Shown here one piece after another: positions 39,077 through 49,700 of a stretch of DNA of 64,000 nt. The notes below the pieces were generated by a model, which saw only the letters and a list, made by a program, of their open reading frames with translations, had not been told where the DNA came from and did no database searches. This DNA comes from Leishmania mexicana MHOM/GT/2001/U1103 (lineage: Eukaryota > Euglenozoa > Kinetoplastea > Trypanosomatida > Trypanosomatidae). Made by a program: the position numbers and the translations under genes. Positions within the stretch are counted from its first letter, which is position 1. Every line of letters starts with the position of its first letter. The stretch lies in NCBI RefSeq assembly GCF_000234665.1, contig NC_018333.1, positions 805,001-869,000 of the forward strand, in the 5' to 3' direction.

Positions 39077-39939
39077 GCGAATGCAGAGGTATGCCGTTAT
39101 TAAGAGATTCGAACAGAGAGGATACGTTGTGAGCCTGGACTGTGCAGAGGCCACATCGGCTTCGCGAGTGAAAAACAAGAAGTCCCCCAATATATGTCGA
39201 TTATGCGGTTGTGCGCTGCACCGAGGCAACGGCGAGCACACACAACAGAGAGGGGAGGTAGAGGGGAGGAGGAGAGTAGGGCGAGAATCGACACAGTAGA
39301 CACCATCTGAAGAAACGGAGAACAAGTACGGAGGGGAAGCAGTTGGAGGCGGACATGGAGGAGAAGAGGGAAAGAGAGATGGAGAATCGCGGGCGTCAAC
39401 AGCAAACAGGAGGGAGAGGCAGAGAACACACGACAGAGGCCCCGCTAGAGAAAGAGCTGTGGAGGAGGTCCACGACCAGCGTGCGCCGTTGTCGTCGCCG
39501 TCACCTTCGCCTACCCTCACAGCGTGCAAACGCATGTTCGTGTATTTCCCTCTGTGCTGCCATCTCGCGTCCTTGGCTTCTTTCTCCCCGCTATCGCGTT
39601 CCTTTCCTTCTCACTCCTTTGCGTGTGCAACGTTAAACGAAAATGTGTTCGCTGACGACGATCCAGCTGACTGTCGCGAACCTCCCCCTTCACCCGTTCG
39701 CAGCTCGCAGACGGGAGGGGGAGGGGGGCGCGCGTTGCGTCAATGCCAGGCTAACGAATGCAAGGCACCGCTCCTTTTCTTGGCTTCCGCGTTTGCAGGT
39801 CAGCCATCGCAGATGTGCGTGTTGGCGTGATGCGCGTGCGAGGCCGTGGTGGTGGTGGTGGTGGGGGGGGGCTCACAGCAGGATTGACCCCTCAATCACA
39901 CAACACGCCTCGACGTCCCGAATCCCTCCCCATCACAGC
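39077..39939. other. Intergenic region, no gene seen
   Basis: It contains purine-rich plus-strand DNA (39237-39430), likely serving as the pyrimidine tract for the methyltransferase-like gene, and a GGT/G-run at 39846-39871 just downstream of the SET gene. No reading frame is convincing. Confidence 0.55.
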
Positions 39940-41013
39940 TTAGCCCTGTTCGTCCATGAGGTACCGCACCGCCAAATCATCGTTCATGCATATGACGTCT
40001 CTTCGAGGGAGAGAGTCATTGTGAGACGGATGCCTTCGGCTCACTCCACGGCCGACATCCGTTAGTCGATAGTCGAGCGTGATCTCCTCACCGCGGTTGA
40101 TGCGGCGCAGTGCACGCACAACAACGGAGCGCCGCGCCGCCGACACCACCACCGCCGCGGCCGGTGACGTGCCACAGTGATTCAGTGCATCCAGTCCCGG
40201 CGCAAAGACACTACAGCTGATATCGGGTTTGTCCGAGGTACTGGAAAGTACCGGCATCCGTAGTACGCGGGCGCGCACCAGGTACAGGCTTGTCAGAAGC
40301 ACTGTGTCAAACAACGACGGGGCTTCGTCGAGGAAGCGGAACTCCGCATTGTTGGCGTGCGTCATGATAGCGTCACGTAGGTTGCTGGACAGCTGCTCGA
40401 GGCACAGGTGTGCCTCAGCGGAGGAGGCGTCGCTGTAGATAGACTCCAGTCCCCACCGCAGGTACTCCTCGAACGGCAGACTGGCAGTAAACCGGTCCGA
40501 CAAGTCGTGTGGCGCTGGACCTACATTATGGGCAGCGCGTGTCGCCGCTGAAAGGTGTAGTGCGTGCGCGTAGAAGTAGCGCAATGCCACGCAGGTAGCG
40601 AGGGTGGCCTCGACTGGGGAGAGAGTAAGCGACATCACGGCCGGCGCGGCAGCAACGCTCCCCGGCGCCGCATCGCACGAGATAGTGGAGCTCAAAGACA
40701 CGCGGTCGGCGGGGGCGTCAGCGAAGAACCTCTGCAGCCACACCCACGCCTCCGGAAACAACGCCACGCCCCGATTGCAGCGGCGCAGGTGCCGCGCTTC
40801 CTTCGCGGTTTCAAACAAAGGCAACGAGGAACGGCCACCATCGCGTGGAAGGTCAAGCTGCGTAATGAAGCAGTAGCGAAGTGGTACCGACACCACCAAC
40901 TCGCCGCGGTCGAGTGCGGCAGCTGCAAACACGCCACGAACACCGTTGCACCGCCGTCGCTGCTGCCGTAAAGCGCACCAGCGCGCGCCGTGGAGCCGAT
41001 GCAAGAGGCTCAT
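39940..41013 (-). CDS. SET-domain protein methyltransferase (SETD3/Rubisco-methyltransferase type)
   Basis: This 357-residue protein has a split SET domain. The N-terminal SET strand is NGVRGVFAAAALDRGELVVSVP (about 20-40), a helical insert follows (about 50-240), and the catalytic half is FAPGLDALNHCGTSP (about 269-283), then GEEITLDYRL (about 305-315). The NHxxxxP pocket and the catalytic Tyr of EITLDY are present, so it is likely active. Members with this long insert methylate lysine or histidine on non-histone proteins such as actin, ribosomal proteins or Rubisco. The substrate here is unknown. The C-terminal Rubisco-binding helical domain of larger members is reduced. An acceptor AG at 41020-41021 after a pyrimidine tract gives a very short leader and supports this ATG. 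The frame extends to 41103 only from a TTG. Confidence 0.85.
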   Translation of the reverse strand: MSLLHRLHGARWCALRQQRRRCNGVRGVFAAAALDRGELVVSVPLRYCFITQLDLPRDGGRSSLPLFETAKEARHLRRCNRGVALFPEAWVWLQRFFADAPADRVSLSSTISCDAAPGSVAAAPAVMSLTLSPVEATLATCVALRYFYAHALHLSAATRAAHNVGPAPHDLSDRFTASLPFEEYLRWGLESIYSDASSAEAHLCLEQLSSNLRDAIMTHANNAEFRFLDEAPSLFDTVLLTSLYLVRARVLRMPVLSSTSDKPDISCSVFAPGLDALNHCGTSPAAAVVVSAARRSVVVRALRRINRGEEITLDYRLTDVGRGVSRRHPSHNDSLPRRDVICMNDDLAVRYLMDEQG

Positions 41014-44000
41014 AAGGATCTCGGTGTGTTCCGCGTGTCGGGACCAAAAAGCGGAGCGAAAAAGAATTCTCTCGCTTTTCTTTTCCCTTGAGAGAGAGCG
41101 CAATGGGTTTCGCGTCTCCGACTTTCGACTCTGAATGCTGACAGCAGACGTCTATGGACTATTTCCCCCCTCCCTCCCACGCCCCAAAATACCGGTGCTG
41201 TTCGCGCTTCGTATGTGTGCGTGTCGGCCCGCTACCATGCGCGCTGTGCGTGAGTTTGTGCTGGCGCCGCCCCGTTTTGTGCCGGGTGATAAGTCGAGCA
41301 TGGGGTGCCACAACGTGAAAAAAAAAAGAGGTCGGGTAGGGATGTGGCGAAGGGGACACACACCAGTGGCGATGAGCAAAAGCGCAGGTGAAAAGGTGGA
41401 TACACAAGGACAGAGAGCACGCCATGGTGGTGAAGGACAGCACTTGGCATGCAATGCGGCAGTGCGGCTCACACACAGCCCATAAGAGCACAAGTTTCTC
41501 TGTGTGCCGGTGTGTGTAGGCGCGTCGTGGCCATGTCTTCCTCCACTGTGCGCGCAATCTTTCCCTCATTCTGTCTTTGCAAAAACAAAAAGAGACAAAG
41601 AGCAAGTGCAGGAAAAGAAGGAAAGGCTCCCCTTCCCTCTTGGCGCACTTTTGTGTGGATGTGGGAAGTGAAGCGAGACAGCACCTTGAAAAGGGTGACA
41701 ACACTGCTGAACAATGCATACCTTTCGCCAATTGGGCATGTAAACCCCGGCCGAGATCTGCTGTCGCACACCGCCCGTTGCACCACATTGTTCCTCCTGC
41801 TGAAGCACGACCGTGATTCTGTCGTGTGGTCAGGAAGCGGCCAGGACGCAGAGATCTGGGTAGGCTACGCATTTGTTTGTTTATCTTTTTTTTTGTATTC
41901 GCCCACTCAACCATGTTCATATAGCCTCTGCTTTTCTGCATGATGCAGGCGCAGGCGTTTGGGTAGGTGGCTTTTCTTTTTTTTCCGCTGAGCCTCATGC
42001 GAGAAGCCCTCGATCCCCCTCCCCTTTCCCACACACACAGTTACTTTGATGCGTCGTGTAGCTGCTCCTGTTTCAGTATTCATCAGTAAAAAGTGTGAGG
42101 GTCAAGTCAAGGAGTGCGTACGTGGGCTCCTGACGTTTTTCGCACCGCCTCACCTTGCTTGTGTTCTGTTTTTCGTTTCCTCGGGCTATATGGTCACTGA
42201 CCGATCATCAAAGGAGAGACGAGAACAAAACATGGGAAAAAAGGGACAAAGCACACAGACACTCACGAAAAGACGGCGCAGTCGAAGACGCCCGAGCGCA
42301 CTTCCGTCAAACAAGAAGAGGGAGAACGAGGAGGCGCACCAGCACACCAGCACACAACATCCTCTCCAGAGAATAATAAAAAAGAGCCACGCGACGGAAA
42401 GCGAGTCATCCCGCAGGTCCTGTAGGAGAAATGGGTTATCCTTTCAAACGCTCCTCCGCTTCGCGTTCCTTGTTTTTTCCCATGCCACTCGCTTGCTCTC
42501 TCTTTTTTTTCTCTCGAGATCGTCTCCTTCGGGTGAACTGCACCGCATGTTCAACGCCACCGCTTGCACGAGGATGTGCAGCTCTGAAGGTATGAGTAAA
42601 ATGGGGCTTCCTGGTCTTGCTTCGCTGTTGATCTTCGTATTCTCGCAATAAAAAAAGAAAGAAAAAATAAACAATAAAAGCGCTGGTCAGCATGGCAGCG
42701 TGCACATGAGAGAAACAGAGGAAAGCAAGGCACACAAATAAAACAGGAGATGAGGCGGTCAGCGCGGAGGCGCAAACAGCACAGATACGCAGAACAAGGG
42801 AGAAGAGGGACAACGGACATCAGTGTCATCGCGTAGTACTACTAGGTCATACAACTGAGATATGCTCGCTTGTTGGCATGAGCACGCAGACGTCGATACG
42901 TGCCGCCCGACACAGGGCAGAGGACAGATGTATATAAAGAACGTTTGCCGCCTTTGACATCGACCCCCCTCCTGGCAACGTTTTGCCCCTCTCTTTGTTC
43001 GGATTACACCCTCTATGAATCCCAACGCCTTCGCCTATCAGGGCCATCACGCCACAAACAAACACGAAAAAAAAGCTCACAGGAGAACAGGTATAACGAC
43101 GAGACCAGCAGAGCATCGAGCAAGACAAAGAAAACGGACCAGCGCCAGCGTGTATGTCCTCTTCCTCTCTCTTGCGGCCTTCGTTGTGTTGTTGTTTCGC
43201 GTGATGCAGGATGACCGCCCCTCGCTTTCTTTTTTGTTGTTTCACCCCTCTGTGAGTGCTTGTGTATACAAGGGCGATTCTTCACTGTTTTTTCTCCCTT
43301 TGAATTATTATTCTTCCGCTTCTCCATCTCACGTATTTCGTATTCCGTTTATCGCTGTTGCTGTTCGGCTTCGCAGACGCTCTCCAGACACACACACACG
43401 GAGACAGAGAACGAAAAGAGCACACAGAAAAGAAAAAGAAACGAGGAAAGGGGGAGGGGGCGGGAGAGCGAGAGGCGGCGCATGGGCTCCTGCACAAGCG
43501 CGTGCCCATCGATGGAGCGAGAAAAGACACGAACTTACAGAAGAAAGAAACAAACAAAAAATGGGTGTCATGAATCCGGAAGACGGGAAGGGAGGAGACG
43601 AAAAGGAAGCAATGCAAAATAAAATTGGAAACAAAAAAAGATAACGAGCAAAAAAAAAGAGAGAGAGACGTACAGCGGAATGATGTACCAAAACACCAAC
43701 GACAAAGATAGATCGAAATATATGGACAGGTGTCGGCAGAGCGCGAAGACCTGCAAATGGGGGAGGGGGGAGGAAGATGACGAGAAAGACCCAAGCACAT
43801 ACACATCTCATCAACTGCACCGACCTGCTCGCGGTAGGGCACTAGAAGAAGAGGGTGAAATAGTATGAAATTGAGACGCGAGTGCGTGTATAAGGTCACG
43901 AGGTGGTTAGAAAAATGGGGGGGGTTAACAGGGCAAAGCGGGACGTGAGGGGAGAGCAAGCGCGCTAAAGTGTGCTACTCCTTTCCTCATCTGTTCTTGC

Positions 44001-44221
44001 TAGACCGTTTTCTCGTAGGCTTCACGGGAGAAACGTCCATGATTCACGACTCCTCGCAGCGCCTCTCGTCATCGTCTACGGTGGGCACAATCCACACCCA
44101 CAAACACCGACACGAACATCGGTAGGCGCGTGGATGACACGCATTTTTTCCTTGGACACGCACCTCACAATGCTTCACTGTCCCGCCTCTGCAACCCTAC
44201 CGTTCCCTCACCGCGTTGTTC
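41014..44221. other. Long intergenic region, no gene seen
   Basis: This 3.2-kb spacer lies between the 349-residue gene and the SET gene. Most of it is low-complexity with strong purine/pyrimidine strand bias (42200-42380, 42640-42740, 43390-43660). Frames of 291 codons (41159-42034) and 225 codons (43282-43959) are products of that bias. I see no RNA gene. Confidence 0.6.
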
Positions 44222-45271
44222 CTACACGTAGGGGTCCTCGGCAGCCTGCATGGAGGCGGTGTAGTCTATTATCATGTCGCTGAGAGCCTTGGCGTTGTAG
44301 CGACCGGTGCGGGCAAAGCGGCATTGTGCCACGACCGGAATGATGCCGCTGACCGTGATCCACTCGCATTTCTTGAACCAATTCAAGGGAGAACGGTCCT
44401 CTTTCTCAGTCGCATTGATCGTGGACTCACCCGTATTTTTCGCCCCGAAAACCTTCCCTTCCCCGACTGCCTCTCTGATGCCCTTCTCCTCGGCGTCGAT
44501 TTTCCTCGCCGCGGCGATGGTAGCGCTTGCTGTGGCATTCTGCTTCTTAGCCCACGCCTCGGTGCGGTAGTGGAGGATGCCCCAATTCCCCTTCACTTCG
44601 TCGTCAAGGGGCTCCCATTGCACACATCCGTGCTGCAAAGCGTTGTGCACGAGCAGCTCTGACAGCGCCGTGCCGTCGAAGAGGATGGCCTGGCTTCCAG
44701 AGGCGCCGGCGCAGATCTGCGCCGGCGCCGCACCCTGGCCGTGACCGATGTACAAGGTAGTCAGCCCCCCGGCAATATGTGCGCGGGCCACCTTCATCTG
44801 GTTGGCGCCATGCTCGGAGTGCACTTCAAGGTTGTTGCCGTAGTCGTCGGAGATCTGACCAGGGAACGCCAGAATGCGACCCACCACCTCGTTCGTCTCC
44901 GTGTGGATCACCACAAAAGAGCGCACGCGCACGAAGAAGACACTCTTCAAGCGAGCGAACTCCGCATCCATAGCGTCTGCAGCCTCAGCAATGGCGGTGT
45001 TGCGGCTCGCCGCGGCGGCCTTGCGCATTTCCGACGTTACCTTGCCAACGTATCCCTCCTGGCCGGGGCTGCGCAGCGTGTCCAGGTACATCATGATATC
45101 GGCCGTTTCTCCCTCCGAGACGCAGATCTCACATATGGCGTAGTTACCAATCAGCGTCGACGTCTCCACCGGCTTGTCAGGGGAGCAGAGAAATGCCATA
45201 TGCGAGAGAAAGCGGGCATCGATCTTAAAGTCCTCGACACCGAAGGCGCTGTGGACGGCAGGAGCGGGCAT
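44222..45271 (-). CDS. Hypothetical protein, 349 aa
   Basis: I do not recognise this protein. It is well balanced in composition, with a folded-looking core: a helix at about 85-120, an edge-strand pattern KSVFFVRVRSFVVIH at about 121-135, then GRILAFPGQISDDYGNNLEV, and a Gly/Ala-rich segment GGLTTLYIGHGQGAAPAQI (about 173-191). A charged helix follows (about 245-290), and the C-terminus has SGIIPVVAQCRF. No membrane span is evident. The start is uncertain. The ATG at 45271 sits inside or just after a long pyrimidine tract whose first AG (45249-45250) lies downstream of it. If that AG is used, translation would start at 45199 (325 residues). The coding region contains a perfect 28-bp palindrome at 44702-44729. 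Confidence 0.75.
   Translation of the reverse strand: MPAPAVHSAFGVEDFKIDARFLSHMAFLCSPDKPVETSTLIGNYAICEICVSEGETADIMMYLDTLRSPGQEGYVGKVTSEMRKAAAASRNTAIAEAADAMDAEFARLKSVFFVRVRSFVVIHTETNEVVGRILAFPGQISDDYGNNLEVHSEHGANQMKVARAHIAGGLTTLYIGHGQGAAPAQICAGASGSQAILFDGTALSELLVHNALQHGCVQWEPLDDEVKGNWGILHYRTEAWAKKQNATASATIAAARKIDAEEKGIREAVGEGKVFGAKNTGESTINATEKEDRSPLNWFKKCEWITVSGIIPVVAQCRFARTGRYNAKALSDMIIDYTASMQAAEDPYV
44702..44729. repeat. 28-bp perfect palindrome inside a coding region
   Basis: Each 14-base half (GGCGCCGGCGCAGA and its complement) reads identically on the two strands, centred on AGATCT. It encodes the Gly-Ala-Ala-Pro-Ala-Gln-Ile-Cys-Ala-Gly-Ala part of the 349-residue protein. In mRNA it would fold into a very GC-rich hairpin. 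Confidence 0.95.
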
Positions 45272-46723
45272 CGATGAAGGCAGGAGGAGAAGGAGAACAA
45301 GGTGGCAGGAAGAAATAGGGTGAGGGACGGGAAGGGAGGGAGTGCGAGAAAGAGCGCGTGCGCGAGTACGACGAAACAGACGGCGATGCACCTCAGGTGT
45401 AGATTGCTATATGCTCTACGGATCGATTTGATGGAGTGGTGTGTATACAGAGAGGACGGCGTGTGAGGTAATTGTGGAAAGAAAGGGTTATCATTAGTGT
45501 GCGAGCCACAGTAAGAGGTGTTCGGTGGCAGTGACGGGGAATGACAGCAAGAGGGATAGAGCAGGGTATGTCCATGTAGAGGTGAGGCCAACGGGAAGAG
45601 AATCTGCAATCACAAGGCGGGGGAACAGCTATGGGCCTTGGGGCCAAACGCACGGTGCATCGCGCTGTGACTTCACTGCATCGAGGAAAAGCGGAAGACA
45701 TCGCATGGGGAGCGAGCACACACCGTGCGGTCCTGGTCTTGTTGGGAAGGTGACGAAGGGGCGACCTGCTGACTTTGCGTCTTTGTTTTCTGTTGGTTTA
45801 TTTTGGTTGCCTTTGATGATCAAGCATGAGCCATCGTAGCCGACGCGTTCGTCGATCATCCACACACACACACACACACATCCACACACACACACCACAC
45901 GCACATTTCTTCGCGCACAGCTGTGCAGGGCAGTTCACATATCTCGCACGCACGGGTAGGTGACTATGGAAGGGGAGTAAAATGTCCATGTAGCCACCTA
46001 TTGCAGTGGTGCTGATGTCGGGCTTGATTACGCGCTTCCAGGGATCCGTAAGCACGGCTCTGCAGAGAGAGCATAAGACGAAGAGAGAGCGAGAGCATGA
46101 GGAAAGAGAGAGAGTGGTGCTGGCGGCGGTGGTACACAACAGTACAGCAAATGTGCGCCCTCCTTTCGAGTTGGCTGTCGTTGTCCACTGAACCGGCGAG
46201 AAGAGGTGAAGCAGAGTGCGAATTATGGCGAGGACACAAGCACACACAGACACGTGCACGCTCTCTGCTTCAATCGCTGAGCAATTCATGAGAATTGGTA
46301 GGACTGTTGTTACCGCATCGGTTTTCTCAGAGGCGCAGATAGAGAAGCTGCTACGAGGCATGGCTTCTTCCCCCGTCCCTCTGCTCTGCAGGAGCGTGTG
46401 CGCGATGCACAGAGCATATTCGGTTCTTTTTTTTTGCTGTTGTTGTTTGTGGCATTGCGAGGGCAACGTCGCTGAGCCCTGCACCGAGAGTCACATCCGC
46501 GCTGTCATTGTGTCATACAGCAACACTCTCTATGACGCTTCGAGGTTGCACTTCTATGCGGTACCCACGGAGGGGAGAGGAGAGTGAAGGATGTAGTGCC
46601 CTGCCCGCCCTCCCCACCGGCAGGGCCGGAGGCACGTGTCACCGATGGCATCCCCGCCTCCACTGCGCAGTTGTTTCTTTTTTGTTGCATCGCACACTGT
46701 AGTCGTTGTCTGCCGTGACGAAA
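45272..46723. other. Intergenic region, no gene seen
   Basis: It contains a purine-rich plus-strand tract directly upstream of the 349-residue gene (45273-45345), (CA)n repeats at 45861-45894 and a GA-rich patch at 46060-46115. No gene is supported. Confidence 0.6.
45861..45894. repeat. (CA)n dinucleotide repeat
   Basis: Ten CA units at 45861-45880, a short break TCC, then six more CA-type units. It lies upstream of the 349-residue gene. Confidence 0.9.
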
Positions 46724-49700
46724 TCATATGCTCTTCTTGGAAAATAGCTTTGCCAGGAAGCCCTTCCCCTTTTTCCCCACTTGTTGCGGTACGGTGTCCG
46801 ACAGTTGCGAAGAGTGGTGCCGCGGCACGATGGCAGACTCATCGGTAGCCGGTTTCCCACCGCGGCCCACTCGTGCAGGTGGTTGCTGTTGCGGGTTCGG
46901 CGCACCTTGCTGGTCTGCCGATAGCCTCGTCTCGCCTTTAACGCCCTGGCGTGACTTCTTTAGCTTTTCTGCGCCTGCCTTACCGACGTCCTCGCGCTGC
47001 GCAGCCACTTCCCCAGATGTCCGCGCCGCAACAGTGTACGCCATAGGGGTCACGCCCGCGTGAGAAGCGGCCTCTGGAAAACTCGCGGCAGCAGTATCGT
47101 GGATGGCGGATGCTTGCTGCGTTTCTTGCCCGCCGTCGTCTATGCGCAACTTAACGGGGATACCCTCTTGAGCAGTCCCCGCCTCGTCCTCCTCGTCCTC
47201 CCCGTCCGAGTACGAATACGAATATGTGTAGTAGGACCAATCGGTAGGTGTCGATTCGGCAGTGGGCGGGTCTGCCTGACTGGGTGTGCGTTCGCCACCG
47301 TCCGTCGGTTTGAGGAGGTTGTAACTCATGAGGCGGGAGGCATCCTCTTCTATATCATCATCTCTGGCGCGGAAATCGGGTAGCCGCGTCGCGTATGCCG
47401 CATCTGCCGCGTAAAGGGTGGGATCAGCGAGCTTATCGCTCGACACATCCTCCATGACAAGGTGGCCAAAGCAATCCTCGTTCGCATTGCTCCTTTCCTC
47501 CCCTGTGGCGTCCAGTGGAACGCTAACGGGCCCATTGCCAGCGTCACCCTGCTCTGAGCCCTCGAGTGGCGGCACCTCGACCGAGTAAGAGTCGGCATCC
47601 TCAGTGCTACCCTTGCTTTCGCTACTGTCCTCGTCGCCACTACGACGCAGCTGTTGTTGGGATGCCGTGCTGTGCTGACGGCTCTCATCCAGCCCTAGCA
47701 TTGTCTGCCGCAAGACCGCAGGGGAGGACGGCTTTTCACCCCTTGTATGCTCTTCTTTTCGCCTTTGTGGATTCTGCAGCGATCCGTCACCCACCTCGGA
47801 CGGTGCTTGCGGCACAAGGTGCACAACCGGGATTACTTTTGATGTAGAGGAGTACTCGGCCTGGACAGTGGCCGCCAACGAATGCTGGGCCCGCGCGATG
47901 GGGGCGTGCGGTCGGCTCGTAAGACTCTCCCTCAGATCGCCACCGCCGCTGCTCTTCGCCACCCCGGCGCCGGACACCGCTGCAGGAGAGCGCTGTGTCG
48001 AGGGACCGATTAAGGGAGAGGCCGAGCACTGCGGCTGCTCAGCGCCGGCCACTGCACTGCCAGGGAAAGGTACATTGTCAGGAACGTTCGGCACTGGCAT
48101 TGGTGCGACGCGGGTCCCTCGCTGCGTCCGCTCGCAAAACGGTAACTGGGTACGGGCCCGGTCCTCATCCCGGGCCACTTTATGCTGGCTCGACACCACA
48201 TGTACGGTACCTACCCCAACTTGCTCACCCTGCGTGGCGCCGCTCGACCACCGGCCCGCCTCCCAGGGCAATGCAGCCTCGTTACTCTCCAAGAAGCCAC
48301 GACGGTGCGGTGCACCGGCCGACGTAGCGGGGATCAGTTCAGCCTTCGAGTTCGTCATCACCTCGGCTGCGGCGAAGCTAGGCGATGGCGTCGCGTCTCC
48401 TGTCGTAAAAGTCGGAAGCACGTTGCGCTGCGCCGGCACCTTCTGCTCCGCAGCTGGAAGGAGGCAGCCACTCGTCCATGACGTCGCCTTGTCAATCGGT
48501 GCAGAGCTGTAGCGGTTCGCCGACCCAGGATCTGCACTGCCATAGAGCGCCGTTGCCGACCCGGGCCGCATCCACGGTAAGTAACCCTGGGAGGCAGAAC
48601 TCGGCTGCACCAGTTGGGTCGTCCCCGGTCCCTGCGAGCCCGTCTGCTCGCCGTCGCCCCCACGGGTTGTAGCACCGAGACCGCCGGGGCAGCGATCACC
48701 GGTGATCCCGCTGAACTCCCTAGGAGGTCCGTAGGGAGCCGACTGTGGCGTGAGAAAGTTGTGGCTGCGCGCTGCACCAGCGCCATCGACGCTGCTGCCG
48801 CCAAAGGGAAGGCCCAGTGCGGACGAGGGAGAGGGCGACATCTTTCCCTTAGCACCGGCTGGTGGTTTAGTTTCAAGAGAGGCGCTAGGGTCGCTGAGGG
48901 TGCCGCACGGACTGCCTGACGCCATGGGCGGCATCTCATCCATGCTTTTCTGCTTGGGTGCGGCAGTTGTGCCCTCTCGATTCGTGAGTGCGTGCTGCGC
49001 CTGTGCCCTTCCCGCTGCCGGGGGCGTGATAGGGGACACAGTGACGAGGCTTTCACCTACGCTTCCTCGTCGCCGTGCCGCCTCGCCGCCGTCGCTGCCT
49101 TCGGTGCGTGAAGGGCAGTGCGGAATGCTCTGCGGGTTCAGTGTGAGGGCACCTCGCTTGTCGCGTGGCACCGCCACGGGATCACAATGTTCCTGTCGCG
49201 CCTGCTTTTGGGGTAAGTCGTATCTCAAGTTGCAGGAGCTGCCATCATCAGCCGCGCTCCGTCCACGCTGCGCGCTCTCACTGCCGACGGCGCTCTGCAA
49301 CTGCTGGAGTTCTGCGCCGGTGCGCAACAGCTCTTGGTGAATACGAAGCAGGATATCCTCTTCGCCCAATCTACTCCCACACTGTCGGAGGCCAGGAAGG
49401 GGACCGGTGCTTGCCACCGCCTCTCCTGCTGCGACTGCCTCCCCCGCTGACTGCTGCGGTGCCACGGCCACGCAGGACGCTGGCATGCCGCGCTGCAAGG
49501 CTGCTTGCTGCTCCATGAGTGTTGCCACCGCCAGCCGTAGTTCACTGATCTCCCTTCGCAAGTCGCGATCGCCACAGCTGTCAGCGGCCTCCTGCAGTAT
49601 TGTGGGCGCATGGTCCACGAAAAGACCACCAGAGACCGTCTGGCGCGAAGAAGTGGGCACTTGGGTTGTCGCGTCGAACTGCTTCAGATGCTTGGGCTGC

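Noticed and set aside
41159..42034. 291-codon minus-strand frame in the long spacer
   Set aside because: Its His/Arg/Ser/Cys-rich content mirrors the biased spacer. It has no folded-looking segment.
43282..43959. 225-codon minus-strand frame
   Set aside because: It is nearly pure Ser/Phe/Leu/Pro/Cys, as expected from translating pyrimidine-rich DNA.
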